Shown piece after piece: positions 43,353-52,394 of a stretch of DNA of 64,000 nt. The DNA lies in the NCBI GenBank assembly GCA_051745085.1, contig JBNJDR010000001.1, positions 52,178 to 116,177 on the forward strand. Direction: 5' to 3'. Source of the DNA: Halonatronomonas sp051745085 (GTDB lineage: Bacteria > Bacillota > Halanaerobiia > Halanaerobiales > Halarsenatibacteraceae). Made by a program: the position numbers and the translations under genes. The notes below the pieces were generated by a model, which was not told where the DNA came from, ran no database searches, and saw nothing but the letters and a program-made list of their open reading frames with translations. Position 1 is the stretch's first letter, and each line of letters starts with the position of its first letter.

Positions 43353-43381
43353 TATCCCCTGAAGCTATCCTCTCAGGGGAT
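43353..43381 (-). terminator. Terminator after deoD
   Basis: ATCCCCTGA and TCAGGGGAT arms (43354-43362 and 43373-43381) with a 10-nt loop. On the minus strand it is followed by ATTGTTATTTAGG, a weak T-tract. Confidence 0.65.
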
Positions 43382-43406
43382 TATTTATACAGAATTTAGC
43401 TCCAAG

Positions 43407-44105
43407 TTAAGCTATTGTTAAGGCGATCTCCATCATATCTGTAAAAGTTCTTTCTCGTTCTTCTGCTGTAGTTTCTTCACCAGTTACTAAAGAATCACTA
43501 ACAGTTAATAGAGATAGAGCCTGAATCCCATATTTGGCTGCTAAAGTGTATAATTCTGCAGTTTCCATTTCTACAGCTAAAACCCCATACTGTCTCCATA
43601 CTTTATGCCATTTAGGGTCATCCTGATAGAACATATCAGAACTATAAATATTTCCTACAGTTACGTTTACCTGATTTGCTTTGGCCACTTCATAAGCATC
43701 CTTAAGCAGATGAAAATCTGCAGTAGGTGAGTAACTTTGACCGTTAAAGCGAATATCATTCATTTTAGAATTACTGCAGGCTCCTTTAGCTAAAATAACA
43801 TCTCTGATTTCTACCCTATCGCTAATTGCTCCACATGAACCTACCCGCATAATCTTATTTACACCATAATCTCTAATTAATTCATTTACATAAATAGATA
43901 AAGAAGCCATGCCCATGCCTGAACCCTGAGCAGAAACTTTTTTGCCCTGATAAGTTCCAGTATAACCATACATTCCTCTTACCTCATTATAACATTTAAC
44001 ATCTTCCAGGTAATTCTCAGCGATAAACTTAGCCCTAAGAGGATCTCCAGGCAGTAAGACTGTTTCGGCGATATCACCCTGCTTTGCTCCTATGTGTACT
44101 GACAT
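43407..44105 (-). CDS. deoD: Purine-nucleoside phosphorylase, DeoD type
   Basis: A 232-residue hexameric-type PNP with SVHIGAKQGDIAETVLLPGD at the N-terminus, the phosphate-site MRVGSCGAI and the VEMETAELYTLAAKYG purine/ribose segment. The catalytic Asp lies in TVSDSLVTGE. It salvages purines by phosphorolysis of nucleosides. Confidence 0.96.
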   Translation of the reverse strand: MSVHIGAKQGDIAETVLLPGDPLRAKFIAENYLEDVKCYNEVRGMYGYTGTYQGKKVSAQGSGMGMASLSIYVNELIRDYGVNKIMRVGSCGAISDRVEIRDVILAKGACSNSKMNDIRFNGQSYSPTADFHLLKDAYEVAKANQVNVTVGNIYSSDMFYQDDPKWHKVWRQYGVLAVEMETAELYTLAAKYGIQALSLLTVSDSLVTGEETTAEERERTFTDMMEIALTIA

Positions 44106-44125
44106 AATAGCCCTCCTTTACCTTA

Positions 44126-45007
44126 TTAAATAAAGAACCTAAGTGCCTTTGGAATAACTTCAATTTCCACCGGGAAATCGGGACCTTCTTCTCCATCAAT
44201 ATCTGTCCCTTCTGAATTGTTTTCATTTAAATTTTCTATTTTATAATAACTGGACTGAAGATGGAAAATATTATTAGCAGAAAACTTTTTATTTATAAAT
44301 ACATCAATTAAGGAGTTAAACATATCATAAAAATTACCATATCTAATCGCAACTAATTCAAACTTACCATCGGAGAGATCAGTATAATCAGAAAGATTAT
44401 CGAACCCGCCTGCTCGACCGCTGTTCAAAATCAAAAATATAAATATTTTCTCTTCTATAACTTGCTCATCAGTTTGAATTTTTAAAGAAAGCGGCTTGAT
44501 ATTAGGTATCTCTTGAATTCCTCGCAAATAATAAGCGATATTGCCCAGCCTATTTTTTAAGGTAATATCTGTATCATGAGGAACCCTGGTTAGAAAGCCG
44601 CCTGCACAAACGTTTATAAAATAACTGTCATTGATTTTGCCTGCGTCAACTGAAATAATTTCATTATTATCTATTATATCTTTAATTTCCGAAATATCAG
44701 TAGATAAGTTCAAATAACTAGCAAAATCATTTGAAGTGCCAGTAGGAATAATATAGATAGGAATGATTAGCTGAAGTTCCAGTAAAGCACTGGTAATCCA
44801 ACTTATAGTTCCATCTCCTCCAGCAATTAGTATTATATCTATTCTGGATGAATCAATTCGCTGGAAATATTCCAATGGATTAAGATCATTGGTACTTATA
44901 ATATTTATTAAATAATCACTCTGAAATTCCTGGATAAACCAGTCTAAATTATCAACAAAACTACCATCGCCAGCTTTAGGGTTATAAATTAAAAGTAAAT
45001 TCTGCAT
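44126..45007 (-). CDS. Diacylglycerol/lipid kinase family protein (YegS/DgkB type)
   Basis: 293 residues with the catalytic GGDGT motif (LIAGGDGTISWITSALLE), NPKAGDGS at the N-terminus and IPTGTSNDFASYL. The C-terminal domain (about 130-290) is the family beta-sandwich with an acidic segment near the end. It phosphorylates diacylglycerol or a related lipid for envelope-lipid recycling. The precise lipid is not shown. Confidence 0.9.
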   Translation of the reverse strand: MQNLLLIYNPKAGDGSFVDNLDWFIQEFQSDYLINIISTNDLNPLEYFQRIDSSRIDIILIAGGDGTISWITSALLELQLIIPIYIIPTGTSNDFASYLNLSTDISEIKDIIDNNEIISVDAGKINDSYFINVCAGGFLTRVPHDTDITLKNRLGNIAYYLRGIQEIPNIKPLSLKIQTDEQVIEEKIFIFLILNSGRAGGFDNLSDYTDLSDGKFELVAIRYGNFYDMFNSLIDVFINKKFSANNIFHLQSSYYKIENLNENNSEGTDIDGEEGPDFPVEIEVIPKALRFFI

Positions 45008-45041
45008 TATTATTTACCTGCCTTAACCTTTGCCATTTTCA

Positions 45042-45599
45042 TTATTTTTTTAACGTTGGATAGAAAAAATTATAAAAATGATACTTTTGACAATCAGAAT
45101 TGCACCCTGCTCTGTTTTGGTTATTTTTCTCTGAAATGAAATCATTAAGCATTTTGTGAAACTCAGTAACCTCATTTTTAGTTAGATATAACTGAGAATG
45201 ACTTAATCGAAATCTTTTGACCTGGTCCTCGGCTTTTTCCTTATCGGTTTCCTTCAATTTAGCTATGCGATTAATTTTTTCATTCAAATTGTTTTCAAGA
45301 TGATTTAAAAATCCGGATATCCATAAATTTACTACTTCTGGATCTGCATTAATCAAAAAGGCTTGAGCATCAATATTCTTAGCAGCCACCTGATACCCAC
45401 CTTCTACCTCGTCTAATAATCCAACCTTAACCATTTCTTCAATATAGTGACTGATCAATGCTTGCTTTTCATCCAACTCTTCTGCAATAGATTCTTTAGT
45501 AAAAATATGGTTTTCGATAGTTACTAAAATATCCATAGTAAAGGGATCGCTGATTAAATCCATAGCTTTTTCATCTTTAATGTGTAGTGTATCTTTCAT
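45042..45599 (-). CDS. ArsR-like winged-helix regulator
   Basis: An 185-residue protein starting at ATG 45599 behind GGAGGGGGAATT. The frame is open to 45617 but lacks a site there. A winged helix (about 10-80: PFTMDILVTIENHIF, QALISHYIEEMVKVGLLDEV) is followed by a charged helical part and a cysteine pair in GCNSDCQKYHFYNFF near the C-terminus. It may sense a ligand or metal. It lies 41 bp downstream of the Eis-like gene; target genes are unknown. Confidence 0.7.
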   Translation of the reverse strand: MKDTLHIKDEKAMDLISDPFTMDILVTIENHIFTKESIAEELDEKQALISHYIEEMVKVGLLDEVEGGYQVAAKNIDAQAFLINADPEVVNLWISGFLNHLENNLNEKINRIAKLKETDKEKAEDQVKRFRLSHSQLYLTKNEVTEFHKMLNDFISEKNNQNRAGCNSDCQKYHFYNFFYPTLKK

Positions 45600-45657
45600 G
45601 CTAAATTCCCCCTCCATTTAATATTGAATACCAGCAGGAATAATCCTGCAAAATCTT

Positions 45658-46899
45658 TTAAAAACCCCATTGGAACTTTGGTTTGGGCAGACTTGAAAAA
45701 TAATCTTCAAGTTCACTCATTAAAGTCTCAGATGCTTGAAAGTCCTCACTTAAAGCCAAGCCAGACGGTGACAAAACTCCCAGCCACAATCTTGTCAAAG
45801 CATTTACTGTTGAACGTAAAGTAGGCAGATTACTATCATGGCCTAACTCTACTTTGGATTTAGGACCTAATTCTATGATGTATTGGCCGCTAATTTTCTG
45901 CCATCCTTTATCTTCACCAATGTTGTCCAGAGGATCAGTTAAATCTAGATTGAACTTCAAAGTAGAGCTAGAAAAAGCAGCGACTTTTACTGCTTCCTCC
46001 AGGTCAATAATCCTGGCCTGCCAGGAAGCCCTTGCTTTTGCTGAAAATCCATATTTATCATTCCCGGTATTTTTTTGTTTGTGAGGTTTTTTGAAAAAGT
46101 CCTGGAGCTGAATATCAGCTGGTTCTTCTAGTTTAACTGCATAAACTTGATCACCAAAGTTTTTCAATAACCCCATAAGCTCTATAAACTGCCTGTTATC
46201 CTTGTATATTAAAAAATCGATTCTCAACGGCCCATGAGAATTACCTTGTTCTCGCTGCAGCCAGAACATATGAGAAATCTCACCCTGTTCATCATAATAA
46301 CCTAATCCATAACCTTTATCTTCCGTCCACTTCAGGTGTTCCTGGGTCATTAGACTAGAACTTAAACTAACCCCTCCATGCACCTTTTTTCTGGCCAATA
46401 AGGCTTTATGGATCTTCTCCCAATCTTCTTTGCCAAATCTAACCGGTGGCCGGGGGTCTACATCTATCTTCAAAAGAGCAGGATCGAAAGTGAAATGATG
46501 ATCATAACTACCGGTTCCATACCCTAAACTATTATAAAAACCCTGTTCGAACATCCACAAGCCAGATACCACATGACCGCTCTTTTGCCCATCAACTAGA
46601 GACCGAGACACTAATTCCCGAGCAACACCTCGTTTTCTGACAACCGGACTAACCACTACACCCGAAAGACCGTGAAAAGCTAACTGTTTATCCAGGTAGT
46701 TGATCTGGCCCGGTACAGCCAGAGTGGTTGCCTCAACTCTATCATTTTCTGTAAATACCCAACCTGCTCCAGCCTGAAAAAATAATTTTAAACCATCATG
46801 ATCTTCTACTTTATTGCTATCTAACCATCCAATTTCATGCCACAATTTAACAATATCAGGAAAATCCCTTTCCACTTCTAATCTTCTATAAATCGTCAT
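45658..46899 (-). CDS. Eis-like GNAT acetyltransferase
   Basis: A 413-residue protein with tandem acetyltransferase and SCP2-like domains. The N-terminal GNAT domain has the acetyl-CoA loop SGVVVSPVVRKRGVARELV. The C-terminal half (about 300-400, SKVELGHDSNLPTLRSTVNA) fits the sterol-carrier-like domain of Eis proteins. Eis proteins acetylate aminoglycosides and other amines; the substrate here is unknown. It starts at ATG 46899. Confidence 0.85.
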   Translation of the reverse strand: MTIYRRLEVERDFPDIVKLWHEIGWLDSNKVEDHDGLKLFFQAGAGWVFTENDRVEATTLAVPGQINYLDKQLAFHGLSGVVVSPVVRKRGVARELVSRSLVDGQKSGHVVSGLWMFEQGFYNSLGYGTGSYDHHFTFDPALLKIDVDPRPPVRFGKEDWEKIHKALLARKKVHGGVSLSSSLMTQEHLKWTEDKGYGLGYYDEQGEISHMFWLQREQGNSHGPLRIDFLIYKDNRQFIELMGLLKNFGDQVYAVKLEEPADIQLQDFFKKPHKQKNTGNDKYGFSAKARASWQARIIDLEEAVKVAAFSSSTLKFNLDLTDPLDNIGEDKGWQKISGQYIIELGPKSKVELGHDSNLPTLRSTVNALTRLWLGVLSPSGLALSEDFQASETLMSELEDYFSSLPKPKFQWGF

Positions 46900-46981
46900 C
46901 TACCCCTTTCAACTAAAAAATAATATGCAATCATTAATATTATAAGGTATTTAATTAAATAAAGCAATTTGATAATTTAAT

Positions 46982-49309
46982 TTATTTAAGCAAAAACTTA
47001 ATATCATCAATAGAGCTCTCAACTAAAAAGCGGGTAAAAGCCTGGCGTTCCTGCAGTAGCTCCTGCAGGCTTGTCTTATATTTTTCTTCTTTACCGCTTC
47101 GTTGGCCAGAGCCTGGACGAAGCCAATAATATCTGTTGTCATGAGTAAAGATATCTATATAACCCTGGCTCTCCAGCAGGCGCAAACCTATATCTACAGT
47201 CTCTTCTAACTGTACAGTCAAGGTAGAGAGTCTGTACAAATCAACCCGAGCCCGTCCCTCTTTATTCTGCCAGCCTTTGATCAAAGCTGCTAGCTGATGA
47301 AGAAACTTTTTCTCTCTTCTCACTTCTGCTCGAGCATAAGCCAGGATCAATTCTGACGCTCCGGTAGAAAGGATTAACTCCCTCAAGATTTCAAGTGAAG
47401 GAGGAACTGTTAATAAGATCAAAGTATAAGCAGCCTTTAATTGATACCGATCAATAACCGGGGTTAAGCCGATCTTTCCAAAACCCTCCCGGTAATAGAC
47501 CATATCTTTACCTTCTATTCCTAAATTTGTCTTAACTTGGCCCCGTTGATCTTTGATCTGAAAATCAATTAAATCCTGACTGTTTCTGCCTGCGCCGATG
47601 ATATTGTAGTCTGATATTATATCTGCTTCCAGAAGATCAACAATATTAAGTTTTAAGTTCTTATTTCCCCGATAATTATCTTTCTTAATATTATAGACCA
47701 CCAGATTTCGTTGGCTCAAATCCTCACTGGTGGCATTCCACCAAACTGCTTTTACCCTGGTGTTGGCCTGCTCTAAAATAAGATTAAGGTGTTTATCTCC
47801 ACTAAACTGCCTGGCATTGATTATTTTAGTCTGCACAGCGGTAAAGATAGGTTGAGGATTACCCTGACCAAATGGACCTAACTTTTCCATCTCCTGATAA
47901 AGCGAAAAATCTATCTCAGCAAAATTTAATTTAAAGTCAACAGTATGAACACTCTTTTTAGAATTATTTTTCATACTCTCACTTAAGATAGCCCCAAGTT
48001 TTTTCTGTAAAAAAGAAAGGAATTCTTTTTTTACAGAAAATCCAGCCGCTCCTGCATGCCCGCCGTACTTAATCAACATTTCCTTACATTTTCTAAGAGC
48101 CAGATTAATATCAATGCCCTCTACTGAACGGGCCGATCCTACGATGAAATCATCTTCTTCTGAGCTGGTCATAACGACCGCTGGTCGATCATAAGCATCA
48201 GCTATCCTGCCCGCTACTATGCCTAATAAGCCCTGATGCCAGGTGGGGTCATAGATGAATACTGGCTGACCTGATTCCAATTCTTTCTCCAGAAGTTCAT
48301 TAGCTTCATTAATCATCTGATCCTGAATTTGTTTCCTCTTTTGATTCAAACTGAACAATTCTCGCGCCAAATTAGTCGCTTCCTCTTCTGAAGCCAACAA
48401 TAACTCCACTCCTTTAGAAGCATCATCTATCCGCCCCGCGGCATTAAGCAGAGGAGATATCTGATAGCCGATCGCTTCTGGATCGATCTCTCCAGCGGAA
48501 ATATTTGCTTCATTAAATAGAGCTATTAGCCCTGGCTTAATAGTTTTCTGAAGGGCCGGCAGACCCTGATTCAGCAAAAATCTATTCTCCCTCAATAAGG
48601 GAACTACATCTGCTACAATAGCAAGAGCCAGGATATCCAAATACTCTGCTGTTTCTTCCTTTCTATTTAGGCTGTTTAAAACTTCCTGGGCAAAAAAATA
48701 TGCGATCCCGGCGCCAGGCAGTTCATATACTGAGGCTTCATTATCCATAAGCTTGGGACTGACTATGTGATTGGCTTCAGGAAGGTCAGAAGGTAATTGA
48801 TGATGATCGGTTACAATAACATCAATTCCTAATCGGCGGGCATATGCCACTTCTGCAGCATTAGAAATACCACAATCACAGGTTATTATAAGGTCCACCC
48901 GGTTCTTTAAGCGGTCGATCACTTCTTTATTCAATCCATATCCTTCCTTGATTCTATCCGGGATATGGTAAATGACATCTGCTCCCACCTTCCGTCCCAA
49001 ATCTACTAGAATAGAGGTAGCCACAATGCCGTCAACGTCGTAGTCTCCATATACACAAATATTTTTGCGACTCCTGATCACCTGTAAAAATAACTTAGCT
49101 GCTGCTTTCAAACCAGGAATTTTCTCTGGTTTAAAGGGTTGATACGAGTCCGGATTGAGAAAAATTTGCACCTTTTTCCTCTCATCCAGTCCCCGAGCCA
49201 GAAGAAGTTTAGCTAAAAAACGACTGCCATCAACTTCCTGCAGCATCCACTCCGGTATTTTTCTATCCGGACTATATCTATAGTTAATATTCAAGGTATT
49301 AGCCTCCAC
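46982..49309 (-). CDS. recJ: Single-stranded-DNA-specific exonuclease RecJ
   Basis: A 775-residue 5'-3' exonuclease of the DHH family. The motifs are VYGDYDVDGIVATSILV (motif I), DCGIS and IDVIVTDHHQLP (DHH), and the DHHA1 domain contains GGHAGAAGFSV. An OB-fold region follows and a long C-terminal domain (about 575-775) typical of larger RecJ forms. It starts just after the PD-(D/E)XK gene (3-bp gap), so it is part of the end-processing cluster. Confidence 0.95.
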   Translation of the reverse strand: MEANTLNINYRYSPDRKIPEWMLQEVDGSRFLAKLLLARGLDERKKVQIFLNPDSYQPFKPEKIPGLKAAAKLFLQVIRSRKNICVYGDYDVDGIVATSILVDLGRKVGADVIYHIPDRIKEGYGLNKEVIDRLKNRVDLIITCDCGISNAAEVAYARRLGIDVIVTDHHQLPSDLPEANHIVSPKLMDNEASVYELPGAGIAYFFAQEVLNSLNRKEETAEYLDILALAIVADVVPLLRENRFLLNQGLPALQKTIKPGLIALFNEANISAGEIDPEAIGYQISPLLNAAGRIDDASKGVELLLASEEEATNLARELFSLNQKRKQIQDQMINEANELLEKELESGQPVFIYDPTWHQGLLGIVAGRIADAYDRPAVVMTSSEEDDFIVGSARSVEGIDINLALRKCKEMLIKYGGHAGAAGFSVKKEFLSFLQKKLGAILSESMKNNSKKSVHTVDFKLNFAEIDFSLYQEMEKLGPFGQGNPQPIFTAVQTKIINARQFSGDKHLNLILEQANTRVKAVWWNATSEDLSQRNLVVYNIKKDNYRGNKNLKLNIVDLLEADIISDYNIIGAGRNSQDLIDFQIKDQRGQVKTNLGIEGKDMVYYREGFGKIGLTPVIDRYQLKAAYTLILLTVPPSLEILRELILSTGASELILAYARAEVRREKKFLHQLAALIKGWQNKEGRARVDLYRLSTLTVQLEETVDIGLRLLESQGYIDIFTHDNRYYWLRPGSGQRSGKEEKYKTSLQELLQERQAFTRFLVESSIDDIKFLLK

Positions 49310-49312
49310 ACT

Positions 49313-50125
49313 TTATTGATAAATCTTTATTTCTTCAAGCATTTCCCAGTCCAATTCCAGCTCTAAATCTTCTTCGAAAACCGGACTGGATTCAGCCGTC
49401 TGCCCTTTACAGATAGGCCTGTACTCACAATAAATACAGCTCTCTTCATTTTTCCTATCGGCATATTCCTCATAATCTAAAGAAAGTATCTCCTTCACCA
49501 GACCAGTTAAATACTGTTCAGCCTGCCGAAAATCTCCTGAGGAATAAGTAACCTTTACTTCTTCAGTCGGATAATCAGGATTCCAATAAATCATCTTTAA
49601 ATTATCTATCTTAAATCTTTCCGGATAATATTTATCACCAGCCTGGCTAAACAAGAAAAGGTACAGTTCTGTCTGTAAATCTTCACTAAATTTATTATAA
49701 TCTGGCATTTCTCTTCCCGTTTTCCAATCATAAATGATGACTTCACCAGACTGAGGCTTAATATAAAGAAGATCATATTTGGCCATCAAGCGGATCCCAT
49801 TTTCCTGATTACGCAGTTCATGTTCAGGTAGATATCTAATCCCCTGTTTAATAGGAAGATATTCTTTGAGGCTATTTAACCGCTTCTTATTTTCTGGTCT
49901 AATCTGCTGGTATTCCTGCTTGCCGATTCCCAAAAAATAACGGGAGGCCAGCACGTGAAACCGACGGCCTATTTCTATCAGTTCCTGTTTTTCATGGTTT
50001 TGATTATAATCAGGCGGCCAAATCAAACGATCAATATACCTGCGCCGAAAAGCCATAGGACAATTCAGATAAGTCTTTAAGGCGGTTTGACTGAAATAAA
50101 AATTATCTAACTTAGCTACTGGCAT
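49313..50125 (-). CDS. PD-(D/E)XK nuclease of the RecB/AddB type with a four-Cys (Fe-S-like) pattern
   Basis: 270 residues. A SQTALKTYLNCPMAFRRRY start and the nuclease core ending KYDLLYIKPQSGEVIIYDWKTG (acidic D then D-W-K) match the Cas4/RecB-like superfamily. The first Cys (about 22) and CIYCEYRPIC near the C-terminus form the four-Cys set that binds a 4Fe-4S cluster in AddB and Cas4. It lies between a UvrD helicase and RecJ, overlapping the helicase by 14 bp. No Cas genes are near. I infer a detached AddAB/RecB-like nuclease subunit. Confidence 0.88.
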   Translation of the reverse strand: MPVAKLDNFYFSQTALKTYLNCPMAFRRRYIDRLIWPPDYNQNHEKQELIEIGRRFHVLASRYFLGIGKQEYQQIRPENKKRLNSLKEYLPIKQGIRYLPEHELRNQENGIRLMAKYDLLYIKPQSGEVIIYDWKTGREMPDYNKFSEDLQTELYLFLFSQAGDKYYPERFKIDNLKMIYWNPDYPTEEVKVTYSSGDFRQAEQYLTGLVKEILSLDYEEYADRKNEESCIYCEYRPICKGQTAESSPVFEEDLELELDWEMLEEIKIYQ

Positions 50126-52394
50126 AATTTCCCCTCTCCTTCTGGATATAATCGGCTAAAACTTGAAAAGCCAGAGCAGGTTCTACTTCTCGGGAAAAAC
50201 CACTCTCAAAGATTATCTTCCGAGAGGTAGTTAGCATCAAATTAGACCTGGCCCGGGTTACTGCCACATAAAGTAACCTTAGCTTTTCTGAAATGATATC
50301 CACCCTGGTTTTTTCCAGGGGATTGTCTTCTTGTTTATCCGAGAAAAACTCATCTAGTTTTGCCCGCGCTATAGCTACTGGATTGCTGTATTTTTCCTTT
50401 AAATAATAATATTCAGAGCGGAAGTCGTCACTAAACTGGGCGGGAAAGTTCCCGGCCGTTAGCCCAGTTATGAAGACCGTATCCCACTCGAGTCCCTTAG
50501 CCTGATGCATAGTGCTGATGGTAATCTGACCTGGCCTGGGTTGAAATCCCTTACGATCGGCAATCTTTTTGGCAAAGTGATGATATTGATCGGTGAAATT
50601 TGTGAAATCCCTGATTAACTCGGACAATTTGAAACCCGGTTTTGCTTTTAATTCAGATTTAAAGTGGAGAGCTATATTCTGAGCTAAAGCTAAATCCTCA
50701 CTGGCCATACTCAAATCCTCGGCCAGCATTAAGACAAGTTCATCTGGTGGTACGTTCTGACTGGCATCAAGCCAACCATCAAGTTTATCTAAAGTATCCC
50801 GTAAAAACTCCTGTTCATTTGAGCTCAGATCATTTAACTGCCGCTGTAAAATAGTTTCTCCACCCAGCGGATAGAGAAAATCTTCTGGTTGGTGATCCTT
50901 AAAGAACTGGACAATATTTTCTGGTTCAAAAATATCGACCCCACCTGAATCAGAGCCCTGCCACTCCGGCAAAAGAACACTGGTAATTACCTCATCTAAA
51001 TTAGTTTTTAAATGAGGGCGGGCTAGGAAATTAAGAATAATTTCGATTCTCTGGATCACCTGCAGCTCCTGGTCTAAATAATGGCCGGTCTTCTGGTAAG
51101 AGATGTTCTTCTCATTCAGGATGGCAGTCATCCGATTTAAAATATAGTTATATGGCACCAGTATGGCCAGAGTCTTATCTGGATTAGATGTTGTTTGAGT
51201 AATAGCCTGTTCTACAACCCCCTTTATTTCCTGTTCCGAATCAGGAAAAATGTGAGTACCAATGGTATAATTTCTGCTGACCGGATTGACCATCTCACCT
51301 TCTTTGAACACGGGTTTAATAAATTTTTCCTGTAAAGCCTCACGGCAGGTTTTCACCGGATGATCATCGACCGTCCACTTTACCAGATAATTGGCCAGGT
51401 CAATTATTTCCGGGGTGCTGCGGCTGGACTCCAGCATATAGTTGACTTCAACTTTTTCTTTCTTCGTATATTCTCTAAACACCTGAGGATCTGCCAGGGT
51501 AAAGGTTGACATGATTGCCTGGTTAGAATCGCCTACCTTGAGAAAGTTACCAGAACCCCGCGCTAACTTAATAAGTATCTGATTCTGAATGAAATTAGAG
51601 TCCTGGGCCTCATCTTCAAAAACATATTTATACTTATTCTGTAATCGCTGCAGCAGCTGTTCGTCTTTTTCTAATAACCTGCTGGCCTGAACGATCAGAT
51701 CAGTATAATCTAATAATCCGGCTTTATTTAACCGTCGTTGATACTGAAGATAAATCTCTAAAGCCCATTTCAAATATGAATCTTCCTCCAGGTTAGTAAA
51801 AAATTCTGATGCCTGGTCCAGGCTGATCTGTTTATATTTAAAATCAGATATCATCCGCTTTAAAAAATTCGGGAAATCTTTGCCCCGCCATTTACTTACC
51901 GCTTTCTCGTAACCATAATCTCCTTCATCATACTCTAAATATTTCAATACATCTTCATGACAATTATACCAGCCTACTAATATTTCCTGAAAAAACTGGT
52001 TTTGCTCAGTGTCGTCAATAACCGTAAAATCCTGATTTATCAGGACCTGACCTGGCTGCTGTCCCAAAATATTATGAGCCAGAGAATGGATGGTTCTTAC
52101 TTCAAAATTATTATATAAGTAATCCTCCTGTTCCAGAAAATCATTGATCTTTCTTCGAAAATTATAAACAGCCGAGTTCATATAGGTTACGATCAAAATA
52201 CTTTTATCTTCCACCATCCCATTAGCGATCAACTTCGCAGCCAGATAAGCTAATATCGTGGTCTTGCCAGCCCCGGGCACTGCCGAAACTGACCTAAAGC
52301 CGCTTTTGTATTTAGCTACCTCCTGCTGGCCTGGTCGAAGTTGAAAAGCGTCTTTCTTATTTTGCTTAGATAAACCAGTTGGCAAATTCTCCAT
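50112..52394 (-). CDS. UvrD/Rep family ATP-dependent DNA helicase
   Basis: A 760-residue SF1A helicase with the full motif set: Q-motif LRPGQQEVAKY, Walker A AVPGAGKTT, motif II FEDEAQDSNF, motif III GDSNQAIMSTF, and the C-terminal ISTMHQAKGLEWDTVF and LLYVAVTRARSNLML. ATG 52394 behind AGAGGTG is favoured over 52418, and it overlaps the upstream gene by 29 bp. There is no nuclease domain at the C-terminus, unlike AddA; a separate nuclease gene follows directly. Confidence 0.94.
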   Translation of the reverse strand: MENLPTGLSKQNKKDAFQLRPGQQEVAKYKSGFRSVSAVPGAGKTTILAYLAAKLIANGMVEDKSILIVTYMNSAVYNFRRKINDFLEQEDYLYNNFEVRTIHSLAHNILGQQPGQVLINQDFTVIDDTEQNQFFQEILVGWYNCHEDVLKYLEYDEGDYGYEKAVSKWRGKDFPNFLKRMISDFKYKQISLDQASEFFTNLEEDSYLKWALEIYLQYQRRLNKAGLLDYTDLIVQASRLLEKDEQLLQRLQNKYKYVFEDEAQDSNFIQNQILIKLARGSGNFLKVGDSNQAIMSTFTLADPQVFREYTKKEKVEVNYMLESSRSTPEIIDLANYLVKWTVDDHPVKTCREALQEKFIKPVFKEGEMVNPVSRNYTIGTHIFPDSEQEIKGVVEQAITQTTSNPDKTLAILVPYNYILNRMTAILNEKNISYQKTGHYLDQELQVIQRIEIILNFLARPHLKTNLDEVITSVLLPEWQGSDSGGVDIFEPENIVQFFKDHQPEDFLYPLGGETILQRQLNDLSSNEQEFLRDTLDKLDGWLDASQNVPPDELVLMLAEDLSMASEDLALAQNIALHFKSELKAKPGFKLSELIRDFTNFTDQYHHFAKKIADRKGFQPRPGQITISTMHQAKGLEWDTVFITGLTAGNFPAQFSDDFRSEYYYLKEKYSNPVAIARAKLDEFFSDKQEDNPLEKTRVDIISEKLRLLYVAVTRARSNLMLTTSRKIIFESGFSREVEPALAFQVLADYIQKERGNYASS

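Noticed and set aside
49313..50125. Possible Cas4 protein
   Set aside because: Four-Cys PD-(D/E)XK fold is shared with AddB/RecB; there are no cas genes or CRISPR repeats in the window.
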